33,662 bases of DNA from Epilithonimonas bovis DSM 19482 (GTDB taxonomy: Bacteria; Bacteroidota; Bacteroidia; Flavobacteriales; Weeksellaceae): contig NZ_FTPU01000034.1 of the NCBI RefSeq assembly GCF_900108115.1, positions 1 to 33,662 of the forward strand, in the 5' to 3' direction. The position numbers were made by a program, and so were the translations under genes. Position 1 is the stretch's first letter; each line of letters starts with the position of its first letter. This document shows positions 15,962-23,947 of this stretch, one piece after another. The notes under the pieces were generated by a model that did not search any database, had not been told where the DNA came from, and was given only the letters and a program-made list of their open reading frames with translations.

Positions 15962-15974
15962 TAAGTATCTCAAT

Positions 15975-16376
15975 ATGAAAAAGTTTTTATATACCGCAAT
16001 GATATCCCTTATGGTGGCTTCTTGTACCACAAGATTGGGAAACACATCAAAAGTGGGGAAAAATCAGGCGCCTATCACAGGCACACAATGGGTTTTGGCC
16101 GATGATGTAACCAATAAACCAACATTGGTTATAGAACAAAACAGAATCTCCGGTAATGCTGGCTGCAACAACTATTTTTCTGATGCAACGATAGATACTG
16201 CTGCGGGTAATTTTTCTGCAAAAAATATTGGATCTACCAGAAAAATGTGCAACAATATGACAACCGAGACCAGTTATCTCAATGTTTTGCAGCAGGCCAA
16301 TAAGTATGTAGTGACAGAAACTACACTGGAACTTTATAAAGACAATCTGTTGCTGCTAAAATTCAATAAGCAATAA
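15975..16376 (+). CDS. META-domain lipoprotein (HslJ-like)
   Basis: 133 residues with a short signal peptide and a lipobox ending at Cys17 (MVASC), so it is a predicted lipoprotein. The META domain covers about residues 36-131. Its marks are TGTQWVLADD, GNAGCNNYFSDATID and STRKMCNNMTTET, then a C-terminal TLELYKDNLLLLKF. Related HslJ proteins are heat-inducible and tied to novobiocin resistance in E. coli, but the mechanism is unknown. In flavobacteria such lipoproteins are common single genes. Its mRNA leader carries copy 3 of the conserved element. Confidence 0.85.
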   Translation: MKKFLYTAMISLMVASCTTRLGNTSKVGKNQAPITGTQWVLADDVTNKPTLVIEQNRISGNAGCNNYFSDATIDTAAGNFSAKNIGSTRKMCNNMTTETSYLNVLQQANKYVVTETTLELYKDNLLLLKFNKQ

Positions 16377-16396
16377 TAGTCTCAATGACTTAACAA

Positions 16397-16428
16397 AAAA
16401 AAGGAACTCAGTTTTGAGTTCCTTTTTT
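16397..16428. terminator. Bidirectional terminator between META gene and small acidic gene
   Basis: AAAAAAGGAACTCA pairs perfectly with TGAGTTCCTTTTTT around GTTT, a 14-bp stem. It ends both converging genes and lies 3 bases from the stop codon of the minus-strand gene. Confidence 0.85.
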
Positions 16429-16431
16429 GTT

Positions 16432-16674
16432 TTATTCTTCGTCTTCCTCGTCGTCGTATTTTGCAAGTTCTTCGTCACACCATTTGAAGGCTTCTTCTAC
16501 AACTTTTGTAGCTTCTGTCGCTACAGTCTCCTCGTCGTCACCCTCCAAGTCATCCAACCATTCTACATCCTCTTCTTCTACGTTAAGGATAAAACGTGGA
16601 TACTCTGTGTGTACTACAAAAAGATCTTCCGGAAAATCAGAATTGTCGGCTAATAAAAACTTAGGTAATTTCAT
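16432..16674 (-). CDS. Small acidic conserved hypothetical protein
   Basis: 80 residues, strongly acidic, with a predicted beta-strand-rich N-terminal part (KLPKFLLADNSDFPEDLFVVHTE) and an acidic C-terminus ending YDDEEDEE. A single Cys occurs in AFKWCDEELAKY. No signal peptide, membrane helix or known motif is visible. The ordered N-terminus, good codon use, own terminator and placement argue for a real gene. I do not recognise a function. The acidic tail could mimic nucleic acid or bind a basic partner, but that is only a guess. Confidence 0.7.
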   Translation of the reverse strand: MKLPKFLLADNSDFPEDLFVVHTEYPRFILNVEEEDVEWLDDLEGDDEETVATEATKVVEEAFKWCDEELAKYDDEEDEE

Positions 16675-16799
16675 AACAAAAAAATTTAAAATAGATAGAG
16701 CTTTATATTGTTACTCTTATGGTTCAAAGATAGAAAATTTCCTGAAAAGAATATTGATAATTATTTTTTTCCAACAAGAATTTCTATACACTACCAGTT

Positions 16800-17696
16800 T
16801 TATTTTTTCAGAAACATGGCTGATACTTTCTCGGCTTTTTTGCTCTGGCTGTAGTCATAGAATCCTTCGCCCGATTTCACGCCTTTTTTGCCTGCCATTA
16901 CCATGTTTACCAGTAGCGGAGTGGGCGCATATTTTGGGTTTTTGAAACCTTCATACATCACATTAAGTATCGCAAGGCAGACATCCAGACCAATAAAATC
17001 CGCCAACTGAAGTGGTCCCATCGGGTGCGCCATCCCCAATTTCATCACCGTGTCGATCTCTTCTACACCAGCTACGCCGTTGTACAGCGTCTCGATAGCT
17101 TCGTTAATCATTGGCATCAGGATCCTGTTGGCTACAAATCCGGGATAGTCGTTGACTTCTACAGGAACTTTACCTAAGCTTTTAGACATTTCAAAAATAG
17201 TATCAAAAGTCTCTTTGGATGTAGAATAGCCTTTGATAATCTCCACCAGTTTCATAATAGGGACCGGATTCATAAAATGCATACCGATTACTTTCTCCGG
17301 ACGTTGGGTTGCAGCCGCAATTTGAGTAATGGATATGGATGAAGTATTGGTTGCCAGGATACAATTCTCCGGGGCCAGTTCATCAATTTGTGCGAATATC
17401 TTTAGCTTAAGATCCAGGTTTTCGGTCGCAGCTTCTACAATAAGATCTGCATTGGGGACGGCATTTTTAAGATCTGTATGAGTAATGATGTTTGCCAGCG
17501 TTTTTGCTTTTTCATCCTCTGTCAGATTGCCTTTGGCGATAATTCTGTCTAGGTTGGCCGAGATGGTTTTTATCGCTTTTTCCAGATTATCAGGCTTTAC
17601 ATCTACCAGATTTACAGAAAAACCGCTCTGTGCAAATGTATGGGCAATGCCGTTTCCCATAGTCCCGGCTCCGATGACAACAATATTTTTGTTCAT
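16800..17696 (-). CDS. 3-hydroxyacyl-CoA (3-hydroxybutyryl-CoA) dehydrogenase
   Basis: 298 residues, the size of stand-alone Hbd/PaaH-type enzymes. The NAD-binding Rossmann motif GAGTMGNGIA is at residues 9-18. The catalytic His-Glu pair is His140 (GMHFMNPVP) and Glu152, with Ser119 and Asn190 (FVANRILMP) completing the active site. It oxidises 3-hydroxyacyl-CoA to 3-ketoacyl-CoA with NAD in the cytosol, in fatty acid, butyrate or phenylacetate catabolism. No thiolase or hydratase gene lies nearby, so the pathway is not set by context. The gene stands alone with about 140 bases before the next gene. Confidence 0.9.
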   Translation of the reverse strand: MNKNIVVIGAGTMGNGIAHTFAQSGFSVNLVDVKPDNLEKAIKTISANLDRIIAKGNLTEDEKAKTLANIITHTDLKNAVPNADLIVEAATENLDLKLKIFAQIDELAPENCILATNTSSISITQIAAATQRPEKVIGMHFMNPVPIMKLVEIIKGYSTSKETFDTIFEMSKSLGKVPVEVNDYPGFVANRILMPMINEAIETLYNGVAGVEEIDTVMKLGMAHPMGPLQLADFIGLDVCLAILNVMYEGFKNPKYAPTPLLVNMVMAGKKGVKSGEGFYDYSQSKKAEKVSAMFLKK

Positions 17697-17835
17697 AATT
17701 TTATAGATTTCTTTTACAGGAAATAAACAATCTTTCGGCTTCTAAGTTATTGAAAAGAATTAATAATATATTTTTAGGCTAAAACAGTTTGATTGTAAGT
17801 TTTTTATCTTTCTCTGTCTATTCCAATGATTATTT

Positions 17836-18807
17836 CTAATTGTTTTTAGTGATCAGTCTCATTATTTCCAACGCCACCTTCAATGCTTCGGTGCCATCTT
17901 CCAGAGAAACCTGTACGGGCAGATTATTTTCTATCGCATTAGCGAAACTTTCCAACTCGTCCAATATGGCATTGTTGGGATGAATGCTTGGATACTCAAA
18001 CAGAATCTGGTTTTTTTCGCCTTCAGCATTTTCGATAATCATATCAAAGTCAGACGGATGTTCCGGAGCCGGCTTCATGCGGATCACTTCGGCTTTTTTC
18101 TCGAGAAAATCTACAGATACATAAGCATCCTGCTGGAAAAACCTTGATTTCCGCATCGCTTTCATCGATATTCTGGAGGTTGTAAGGTTCGCCACACAGC
18201 CATTCTCGAACTCGATTCTGGCGTTGCAAATATCCGGTGTTTTGCTCACGACCGAAACACCGCTCGCATGGATTTCTTTCACTTTAGATTTAACCAGACT
18301 TAATAGAATATCAAGGTCATGAATCATCAGGTCGAGTACAACAGAAACGTCAGTCCCTCTCGGGTTGAATTCTGCCAGTCTGTGGATCTCGATAAACATT
18401 GGATTTTTGATATAATCTTTGGCACCTATAAATGCCGGGTTATAGCGTTCCACATGCCCAACCTGTGCTTTGATACCGTGTTCGTGGCAAAGAGATAATA
18501 ATTCTTCGGCTTGCTCCAAGGTTTGGGTCACCGGTTTTTCTATAAAAAAATGAATGCCTTTTTTGATGGCTTTTATCGCATAATAATAATGGTAGATAGT
18601 TGGCGTTACAATATCCAGCATTTCGATTTCAGCGAGCAGATCGTCAAAATTTTCAAAATATCTGTAGCCCAGTTCAGCTTCCAGCTTTTTCCCGTTTTCT
18701 GCGTCTTTATCATGAAAACCTACCAGATTGTACCGGTCGGATTGGTTGAGTAACCGAAGGTGGATCTTCCCCAAGTGGCCTGCTCCCACAAGTCCTGCAT
18801 TTATCAT
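17836..18807 (-). CDS. Gfo/Idh/MocA-family oxidoreductase
   Basis: 323 residues. The NAD(P)-binding motif GLVGAGHLGKIHLRLL is at the N-terminus (6-21). The family's EKP motif lies near residue 95 (FFIEKPVTQT) and is followed by GHVERYNPAF, then the C-terminal alpha/beta substrate domain. Members oxidise or reduce sugars, inositols or biliverdin-like molecules; VGHVERYNPAF resembles the forms acting on UDP-sugars or related compounds, but this cannot be settled here. A plausible role is in cell-envelope sugar metabolism. The gene lies in a same-strand series with fabI and fabH, separated from fabI by a terminator. Confidence 0.82.
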   Translation of the reverse strand: MINAGLVGAGHLGKIHLRLLNQSDRYNLVGFHDKDAENGKKLEAELGYRYFENFDDLLAEIEMLDIVTPTIYHYYYAIKAIKKGIHFFIEKPVTQTLEQAEELLSLCHEHGIKAQVGHVERYNPAFIGAKDYIKNPMFIEIHRLAEFNPRGTDVSVVLDLMIHDLDILLSLVKSKVKEIHASGVSVVSKTPDICNARIEFENGCVANLTTSRISMKAMRKSRFFQQDAYVSVDFLEKKAEVIRMKPAPEHPSDFDMIIENAEGEKNQILFEYPSIHPNNAILDELESFANAIENNLPVQVSLEDGTEALKVALEIMRLITKNN

Positions 18808-18860
18808 AGCTATTTTCTTAAAGGGGTAAATTTAAGAATAATACAAAATCAACATAAAAA

Positions 18861-18892
18861 AAGACCCAGAATTTTTCAGCTTTCTGAGTCTT
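18861..18892 (-). terminator. fabI-like gene terminator
   Basis: On the minus strand AAGACTCAGAA and TTCTGGGTCTT form an 11-bp stem with one mismatch around a 10-base loop, followed by a T run. It lies 38 bases past the stop codon of the fabI-like gene. Confidence 0.7.
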
Positions 18893-18929
18893 GTCATTAT
18901 TTAATACATTAAATAGTGGAAATTTTACC

Positions 18930-19754
18930 TTATCCCATAATATGAAAACCACCGTCTACATGCCGGATTTCGCCCGTAATCCTGGTCTCGGGACGGAAAA
19001 GATGAACAATCTCATGAGCCAGATCTTCCGGCAGTGCGTTCCCCAACGGGCTGATACTGTTGGCCCGTTCTACATCTTCCACTTTAAGGGTTGCATTGCC
19101 TGCCTTGCTGCCCATATAAGGTGAAAACCGGATCGCATTGGCTCGAATGCCATATTTTTTCCCCAGTTCATAGGCCATTTCTATGGTCAGCCTTTCCAGT
19201 GCTGCTTTGGCAATACTCATATTGATATAAGGAAAAAAAGAAACTTTTTCCGCAGCAATGTAGCTCAGGGAGACAATCGAGGAGCCATTTTGTAAAACAC
19301 CATTTGATAATAATGCATGGCAAAGTGTCACCAGAGAAAAGGCTGAGACATTCATCGTATCACTGAATTCTTCTGCTGTAACTTCCAGCATGGGTTTTAC
19401 AGATTTGTTACGGATGGTTTTATCCATGGCAATGGCATGAAGAAAACCATTCAGCTGTATGTTTTTAGCTTTTAAGTCATCAGCAAGATAGCTCAAGCTT
19501 TCTGGCAATGTCACATCCAGCGGAGCTGTGTAAACGTCATTTCCTAAAACCTTTTTGCAGGCATTTTCAAAGTCTTCATAATTTTTAAGGAGAAATGATT
19601 CTGCTTTTTCCGAAAGGTTTTTATGGAAAGGCGTAACGCCGAGTCCGGTGCAGATCACCTTGCCGTTATTGGCCAGGATTTTTTCTGCGGTAATCATCGC
19701 CAGAGAGTTTTCATCTGCAATGCCGGTGATAAGGAAAGTTTGATTATCTAGCAT
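18930..19754 (-). CDS. Enoyl-ACP reductase (FabI-like SDR), divergent member
   Basis: 274 residues of the atypical short-chain dehydrogenase group. The N-terminus TGIADENSLAMITAEKI resembles the FabI cofactor loop (usually TGIANDRSIAWGIA). The catalytic residues Tyr165, Tyr176 and Lys183 (YINMSIAK, YX6K) are present, with LHAIAM in place of the common LHSIG/VHSIG. The C-terminus GEIRHVDGGFHIMG fits. FabI reduces trans-2-enoyl-ACP with NADH in the last step of fatty acid elongation. Its place next to a fabH-type gene supports a lipid role. The changed cofactor loop suggests a second, specialised copy rather than the housekeeping FabI, which I would expect elsewhere in the genome. Confidence 0.72.
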   Translation of the reverse strand: MLDNQTFLITGIADENSLAMITAEKILANNGKVICTGLGVTPFHKNLSEKAESFLLKNYEDFENACKKVLGNDVYTAPLDVTLPESLSYLADDLKAKNIQLNGFLHAIAMDKTIRNKSVKPMLEVTAEEFSDTMNVSAFSLVTLCHALLSNGVLQNGSSIVSLSYIAAEKVSFFPYINMSIAKAALERLTIEMAYELGKKYGIRANAIRFSPYMGSKAGNATLKVEDVERANSISPLGNALPEDLAHEIVHLFRPETRITGEIRHVDGGFHIMG

Positions 19755-19809
19755 AGTTTACAATTATTTATTAACGCCAAGGCGCTATTCTTTTTATTTG
19801 ATTTTGTTT

Positions 19810-19840
19810 AAAAGTCGCAAATGGAAACTTTGCGACTTTT
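19810..19840. terminator. Terminator/repeat between fabH-like and fabI-like genes
   Basis: AAAAGTCGCAAA and TTTGCGACTTTT form a perfect 12-bp stem around a 7-base loop. Related TCGCAAAGTCGCAAG-like sequence continues at 19861-19875 beside the fabH stop. Such CGCAAAG repeats are common between flavobacterial genes. A further small palindrome, GCCAAGGC, lies at 19776-19783. Confidence 0.75.
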
Positions 19841-19880
19841 ATGAGTTTTAAATTTTAATTCTTGCGACTTTGCGATAAAA

Positions 19881-20858
19881 TTAAGCTTTGTAAAGTGCTG
19901 TTCCCCAGGTCCAGCCAGATCCCACTGCTGCGAACAGAAGTATATTACCGGGTTGGATTCTTCCGCTTTTGTAGGTTTCATCCAGCACAATCGGGATGGT
20001 TCCGCCAGACGTATTGGCATATTTGTCCATATTGGTCATTACTTTTTCAAAAGGGATATTGGTTTTTCTGGCGGTTTCCTGAAGGATTCTGATGCTTGGC
20101 TGATGCGGGATGACCCAATCTACATGGTCAGAAGTCAGTTGGTTGGCATCCAGGATTTCGTTGATGGTTTCCGGTAAAACTCTGGTTGCTGTTTCAAAAA
20201 CTTCTTTCCCATTCATTTGGAAATAATGGAGTTTTTGTTTCAGTGTTTCTTCAGAAGCCGGCATCTCAGATCCGCCTGCCGGGATGTTAAAGTGGTATTT
20301 TCCGGTTCCGTCTGCATGCAGTTTGAAATCGAAAAAACCCTTATCTTCAGTCGTGCCAGACAATAAAATCGCTCCCGCGCCATCTCCGAAAAACACCGAA
20401 TCTTTTCTGTCCCAATCGGTAATAGTCGAAAAAGTATCCGCACCGATGACCAAAACATTCTTATACATTCCGGTTTCGATGAACTGGCAGCCGATCGCAA
20501 TCCCATAAAGACCGCCGGAGCAGACTGCAGAGATGTCAAAAGCAACGGCTTGGGGTGCATTCATTTTTTCCTGAACAAAACAGGCTGTGGACGGCGCTTG
20601 CCTGTCGGGAGTGGAAGTGGCCACAATGATGAGGTCCACATCTTTTGGTGCTACATCAGTATTTTCCAATGCTCTCAGGCCTGCTTTATAAGCCAAATCA
20701 CTGGTTACCTCGCCATCTGCTATTCTGCGTTCCCTAATCCCCAGATTCTTAAAAATCCATTCGTCAGAAGAACCCACTTTTTCAAAAAAATCATTTTTAA
20801 GTACTTTGGACGGGACATAGGAACCGGTGCCTTTTATGTAGGCTCTTATTTTGTGCAT
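19881..20858 (-). CDS. fabH: 3-oxoacyl-ACP synthase III family (FabH-like)
   Basis: 325 residues. The active-site triad is complete: Cys113 (SAVCSGGLYGI), His252 (WVIPHQPSIRI) and Asn282 (YANTSGGTIPI). FabH joins acetyl-CoA, or a branched acyl-CoA in flavobacteria that make iso-fatty acids, to malonyl-ACP and starts chain synthesis in the cytosol. Two positions differ from the usual PHQAN and GNTSAAS forms, so a specialised role in polyketide, flexirubin or aryl-polyene synthesis is possible, though none of those cluster genes is nearby. It is followed by the fabI-like gene after 126 bases and a terminator. A TAAATTTG box (20927-20920) is a possible promoter. Confidence 0.85.
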   Translation of the reverse strand: MHKIRAYIKGTGSYVPSKVLKNDFFEKVGSSDEWIFKNLGIRERRIADGEVTSDLAYKAGLRALENTDVAPKDVDLIIVATSTPDRQAPSTACFVQEKMNAPQAVAFDISAVCSGGLYGIAIGCQFIETGMYKNVLVIGADTFSTITDWDRKDSVFFGDGAGAILLSGTTEDKGFFDFKLHADGTGKYHFNIPAGGSEMPASEETLKQKLHYFQMNGKEVFETATRVLPETINEILDANQLTSDHVDWVIPHQPSIRILQETARKTNIPFEKVMTNMDKYANTSGGTIPIVLDETYKSGRIQPGNILLFAAVGSGWTWGTALYKA

Positions 20859-21050
20859 AACTTTTATATTTTTGTCTGTATAATCAGAAATTTAATTAAA
20901 TTTCTAATAATAAATAACTCAAATTTATAAACTTTATTCTGATTACCTCTTAAAAATGTGATTTAGTTTTAAAAAGATGATTCTTGTTTGGATTTTAAAA
21001 ATATCCTTCGGAAATTGCAGACTGTAACTGAAAACCGGTTAATGATTATC

Positions 21051-21701
21051 ATGAGAGATACTTACGTTCACAAAGGCAAAAGAAAACAGTTGGTTGATTA
21101 TCTTCATCAGAAAATCGGGATTACCGACCGTTTTGTTCTGGATGCCATGAACGAAGTGCCAAGACACCTGTTCATAGAAAGTGTTTTCGAAGATTATGCC
21201 TATGAAGACCGTGCTTTCCCGATTGCGGCAAAACAAACCATTTCTCACCCGTCCACAGTGGCTGAGCAAACCGAATTATTGGAAGTCAATGAAGGTGAAA
21301 AAATTATGGAAATAGGAACCGGTTGTGGTTATCAGACGGCTGTTTTGATTAAGATGAAAGCCTTGGTTTATACCATCGAGCGGCAAAAGGATTTGTTTGA
21401 TTTCTCTCAGAAGCTTTTAAGGACATTAGATCTTCGTCCAAAATTCCAAAGTTTTGGGGACGGCTTTGCAGGATTGCCAACATTTGCGCCTTTTGATAAA
21501 ATCCTGGTGACGTGCGGCGCCGAGATCTTGCCAACGGAACTTCTCAAACAGCTGAAAGTGGGCGGCAAAATGGTAATCCCGTTGGGGAAGACTGATGAGC
21601 AGATTCTTTACCGGTTTACAAAAATTTCTGAAACACAATTTGAGAAAGAGGAATTTGGGGTTTATAAATTTGTTCCGATGCTTCAAAATAAATCACATTA
21701 A
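21051..21701 (+). CDS. pcm: Protein-L-isoaspartate O-methyltransferase
   Basis: 216 residues from the ATG at 21051. A TTG further upstream (20988) and an ATG at 21042 are possible starts, but MRDTYVHKGKRKQL aligns with the usual opening of flavobacterial Pcm. The SAM-binding motif EIGTGCGYQTAVL and the family signature QTISHPSTVAEQTELL are clear. The C-terminal half is the common VGGKMVIPLG block. The enzyme methylates isoaspartyl residues in damaged proteins, the first step in their repair, in the cytosol. It lies 169 bases before mazG on the same strand, with a hairpin repeat between them. Confidence 0.88.
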   Translation: MRDTYVHKGKRKQLVDYLHQKIGITDRFVLDAMNEVPRHLFIESVFEDYAYEDRAFPIAAKQTISHPSTVAEQTELLEVNEGEKIMEIGTGCGYQTAVLIKMKALVYTIERQKDLFDFSQKLLRTLDLRPKFQSFGDGFAGLPTFAPFDKILVTCGAEILPTELLKQLKVGGKMVIPLGKTDEQILYRFTKISETQFEKEEFGVYKFVPMLQNKSH

Positions 21702-21773
21702 TTCAGTTGATTGTGATTGGTTGAAAGTTGTTGGAAATTATTTTATAAATCAAAAGTTCAACTTTGCGCAGTG

Positions 21774-21855
21774 CAGCCCGACTTGAGCGGTTATCCTTTT
21801 TGCGAGAGGCTATGCCGAGCAAAAAGATAATAGCGGAAGGCGGAATAGCTGCCCC
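21774..21855. repeat. Intergenic hairpin repeat between pcm and mazG
   Basis: GCGGTTATCCTTTTTGC (21787-21803) pairs with GCAAAAAGATAATAGCGG (21819-21836) with about two mismatches around a GC-rich loop, and outer GCAG/CTGC bases add to the stem. The block sits 15 bases before the mazG start. The style matches dispersed hairpin elements I recall from flavobacterial intergenic regions. It could end the pcm transcript. Confidence 0.5.
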
Positions 21856-21870
21856 AATAAATAATACAAG

Positions 21871-22641
21871 ATGAATACAAAACAAGAAAAATTAGAGGCT
21901 TTTGGAAGGCTTCTTGATATAATGGATGACCTGCGGGAAAAGTGTCCGTGGGACCAGAAACAGACTTTTGAAACCTTGCGTCATCTCACTTTGGAAGAAA
22001 CTTACGAATTGTCTGATGCGCTTTTGAATGAGGACTTGCAGGAAATCAAAAAAGAGTTGGGTGATGTCTTGCTGCATTTGGTTTTCTATGCAAAAATCGG
22101 TTCAGAAAAAGAGAGTTTTGATATGGCTGATGTCATCAATTCTTTGAACGAAAAGTTAATTTTCCGTCATCCTCATATTTATGGCGACACCGTTGCGAAA
22201 GATGAGGAAGCGGTCAAACAAAACTGGGAAAAACTGAAACTGAAAGAAGGGAATAAGTCCATTTTATCAGGCGTCCCGAAAGGTTTACCGCCGATTATCA
22301 AAGCTTACAGGATTCAGGATAAGGTAAAAGGGATTGGTTTTGAGTTTGATTCTGCCGATGATGCCTGGGAAAAAGTGAGGGAAGAACTGCAGGAGTTCCA
22401 TCAGGAAACAGAAAAAGATAAAAAAGAAGTGGAGTTGGGTGATGTATTTTTCTCATTGATTAATTATGCCAGAATCTCCGGCCTTAATGCTGATACAGCT
22501 TTGGAAAAAACCAATTCAAAATTTATTTCAAGGTTTCAAAAAATGGAAGAGTTGGCTTTGTCTAAAAGCCTTAGTCTAGCTGACCTTAATCTTGTAGAAA
22601 TGGATGAACTTTGGGAAGAAGCCAAGCTTTTTGAAAAATAA
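21871..22641 (+). CDS. mazG: MazG nucleoside triphosphate pyrophosphohydrolase
   Basis: 256 residues with the tandem-domain structure of full-length MazG. In the first domain, CPWDQKQTFETLRHLTLEET ends in the EExxE metal motif (Glu42, Glu43, Glu46), followed by KELGDVLLHLVF. The second domain has EELQEF and VELGDVFFSLIN. MazG hydrolyses NTPs or dNTPs to monophosphates and pyrophosphate, thus cleaning damaged nucleotides and, in E. coli, lowering ppGpp. It is cytosolic. No toxin-antitoxin genes are nearby. Four degenerate copies of a GTCAGGCTGAG repeat follow the stop codon. Confidence 0.9.
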   Translation: MNTKQEKLEAFGRLLDIMDDLREKCPWDQKQTFETLRHLTLEETYELSDALLNEDLQEIKKELGDVLLHLVFYAKIGSEKESFDMADVINSLNEKLIFRHPHIYGDTVAKDEEAVKQNWEKLKLKEGNKSILSGVPKGLPPIIKAYRIQDKVKGIGFEFDSADDAWEKVREELQEFHQETEKDKKEVELGDVFFSLINYARISGLNADTALEKTNSKFISRFQKMEELALSKSLSLADLNLVEMDELWEEAKLFEK

Positions 22642-22667
22642 TTTTTGCTTTGATCTTCCCTGAAACT

Positions 22668-22815
22668 TGTCAGGCTGAGGCGCTCGAAGCCCATAAAATA
22701 TGTCAGGCTGAGCTTGTCGAAGCCCCACAATATTGTCGAGTTGATAAAACTTGTCAGGCTGAGGCTCCAGAAGCTCATAAAATATGTCAGGCTGAAGTGG
22801 AGTTTATCCTAAGCT
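22668..22815. repeat. Degenerate TGTCAGGCTGAG intergenic repeats (four copies)
   Basis: Copies start at 22668, 22701, 22752 and 22785. The fullest, TGTCAGGCTGAGCTTGTCGA (22701-22720), continues with AGCC. GAAGC(C/T)CATAAAATATGTCAGGCTGA occurs twice. Spacing and length vary. A GCTTCGACAAGCTCAGC-like intergenic repeat is frequent in many genomes. A 66-codon open frame through them is judged not to be a gene. Confidence 0.65.
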
Positions 22816-22919
22816 TGACCAAGAGAAGCTCATTTTTTCCATTAAATTAAAAATAAATACGGCTCTAGCATTTAATTTGTATATTTGGTTTAAGTAAAAA
22901 TTTTAAAACACATCAAACT

Positions 22920-23519
22920 ATGAAAGGTAAAGGTTGTATTGTATTAGTTGTCATTGCTGTTATCATTGCAATCATTGGATTTTCCGTTTCCGGAAGATAT
23001 AATTCTATGGTAGTAGCGAACAACGAAGTCCTTAAAAAATGGGCGAATGTAGAAACGGTTTATCAAAAAAGAGCAAACCTGATTCCTAATTTGGAAAGAA
23101 CCGTAAAATCTTACGCCAAATATGAGCAGGAAACCCTGACTCAGGTGGCAGAAGCTAGAGCAAAAGCAACTTCTGTGAATGTAGATCCTACGAATATGAC
23201 AGAAGCTGATATGGCAAAATTCCAGGCTGCTCAAAGCCAGTTAAGTGGCGCTTTAGGAAGATTGCTTATGGTGGTAGAAAAATATCCGGATCTCAAAGCG
23301 GACCAGCAGTATATCAACTTCCAGAGAGAATACACAGCTATTGAAAACAGCATCCGTTCAGAAACCGTTTATTATAATGATTCTGTAGAAAAATTCAATA
23401 ACTTGGTAGAGCAATTCCCTGGCAATATTGTTGCTGCTTTTTTTCCGAAGTTCAAGGTGAAACCAACTTTCAAATCTGACGCTGGCGCAGAAAAAGCACC
23501 AAGTGTATTTTCAGAATAA
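22920..23519 (+). CDS. lemA: LemA-family membrane-anchored protein
   Basis: 199 residues with an N-terminal membrane anchor (about 4-23). The long LemA helical region follows: NEVLKKWANVETVYQKRANLIPNLERTVKSYA is the family signature (given in part: WANVETVYQKRANLIPN). The helices run to about residue 165. LemA proteins are membrane-bound, with their bulk outside the cytosol, and their function is not known. They are regularly encoded next to TPM-domain genes, as here: the next gene starts on the last base of this one. The three genes form an operon. A TATATTTG box (22880-22887) could be the promoter, but no -33 element fits. Confidence 0.88.
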   Translation: MKGKGCIVLVVIAVIIAIIGFSVSGRYNSMVVANNEVLKKWANVETVYQKRANLIPNLERTVKSYAKYEQETLTQVAEARAKATSVNVDPTNMTEADMAKFQAAQSQLSGALGRLLMVVEKYPDLKADQQYINFQREYTAIENSIRSETVYYNDSVEKFNNLVEQFPGNIVAAFFPKFKVKPTFKSDAGAEKAPSVFSE

Positions 23520-23947
23520 TGAATCATTTCCTTACAGATACAGAGATGGCTTCCCTCGTGGAAGCCATCAAAATAGCTGAAGACCATTCTTCGGGAGAGA
23601 TTCGTGTGCATATCGATTCTACGGCCGAAGACGATTTTGCTAACAAAGCTTTTGCAATTTTCCGCTCTTTGGACATGCATCATACCAAAGAGAGAAATGC
23701 CGTGCTGTTCTATGTCAATTTTGAACACCATTATCTTACAATTATCGGTGACGAGGGGATTCATAAAAAAGTTAAACAATCTTTTTGGGATAACTTGCAT
23801 GATGAGATCACTTCTGAATTTGCCAAAGAAAAATATTGCCAAGGTTTACAAAATGCGATCCTCAAAACCGGACTCGAACTGAAAAAATATTTCCCTGTTG
23901 ATGGGGAAAATATCAATGAACTACCCAATGATATCAGCTTCTCTTAA
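23519..23947 (+). CDS. TPM-domain protein (soluble)
   Basis: 142 residues. The TPM domain begins with LTDTEMASLVEAIKIAEDHSSGEIRVHIDS, the usual start in which a conserved SSGEI lies near residue 25, and ends by about residue 125. No signal peptide or membrane helix is visible, so it is likely cytosolic. TPM domains include plant phosphatase TLP18.3 and several bacterial membrane-related proteins; enzyme activity here is unproven. The start codon overlaps the lemA stop by one base (TAATG), and it is followed by a second TPM gene overlapping its end, which argues for coupled translation. Confidence 0.85.
   Translation: MNHFLTDTEMASLVEAIKIAEDHSSGEIRVHIDSTAEDDFANKAFAIFRSLDMHHTKERNAVLFYVNFEHHYLTIIGDEGIHKKVKQSFWDNLHDEITSEFAKEKYCQGLQNAILKTGLELKKYFPVDGENINELPNDISFS

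Larger units (their letters stand above)
15584..15974. other. Divergent intergenic region with two leaders and promoters
   Basis: 391 bases between the divergent J-KTSC and META genes without a normal gene. It holds copy 2 of the leader (15603-15632, minus) and copy 3 (15917-15961, plus). Two candidate -7 boxes are present: TAATTTTG on the minus strand (15747-15740) and TATCTTTG on the plus strand (15863-15870). Neither has a strong -33 TTG. Both leaders would lie downstream of their promoter, so both would be transcribed. Confidence 0.5.

Noticed and set aside
20988-21050. TTG start extending Pcm by 21 residues
   Set aside because: MRDTYVHKGKRKQL at 21051 matches the usual family N-terminus; the extension has no family support.
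22668-22815. Possible CRISPR array
   Set aside because: Only four unlike copies with unequal spacing (33, 51 and 33 bases), overlapping similar spacers and no cas genes nearby.
22650-22850. 66-codon open frame over the TGTCAGGCTGAG repeats
   Set aside because: It translates the repeats (CQAE.LEA units) and has no domain, no promoter and no sign of selection; the repeats explain it.
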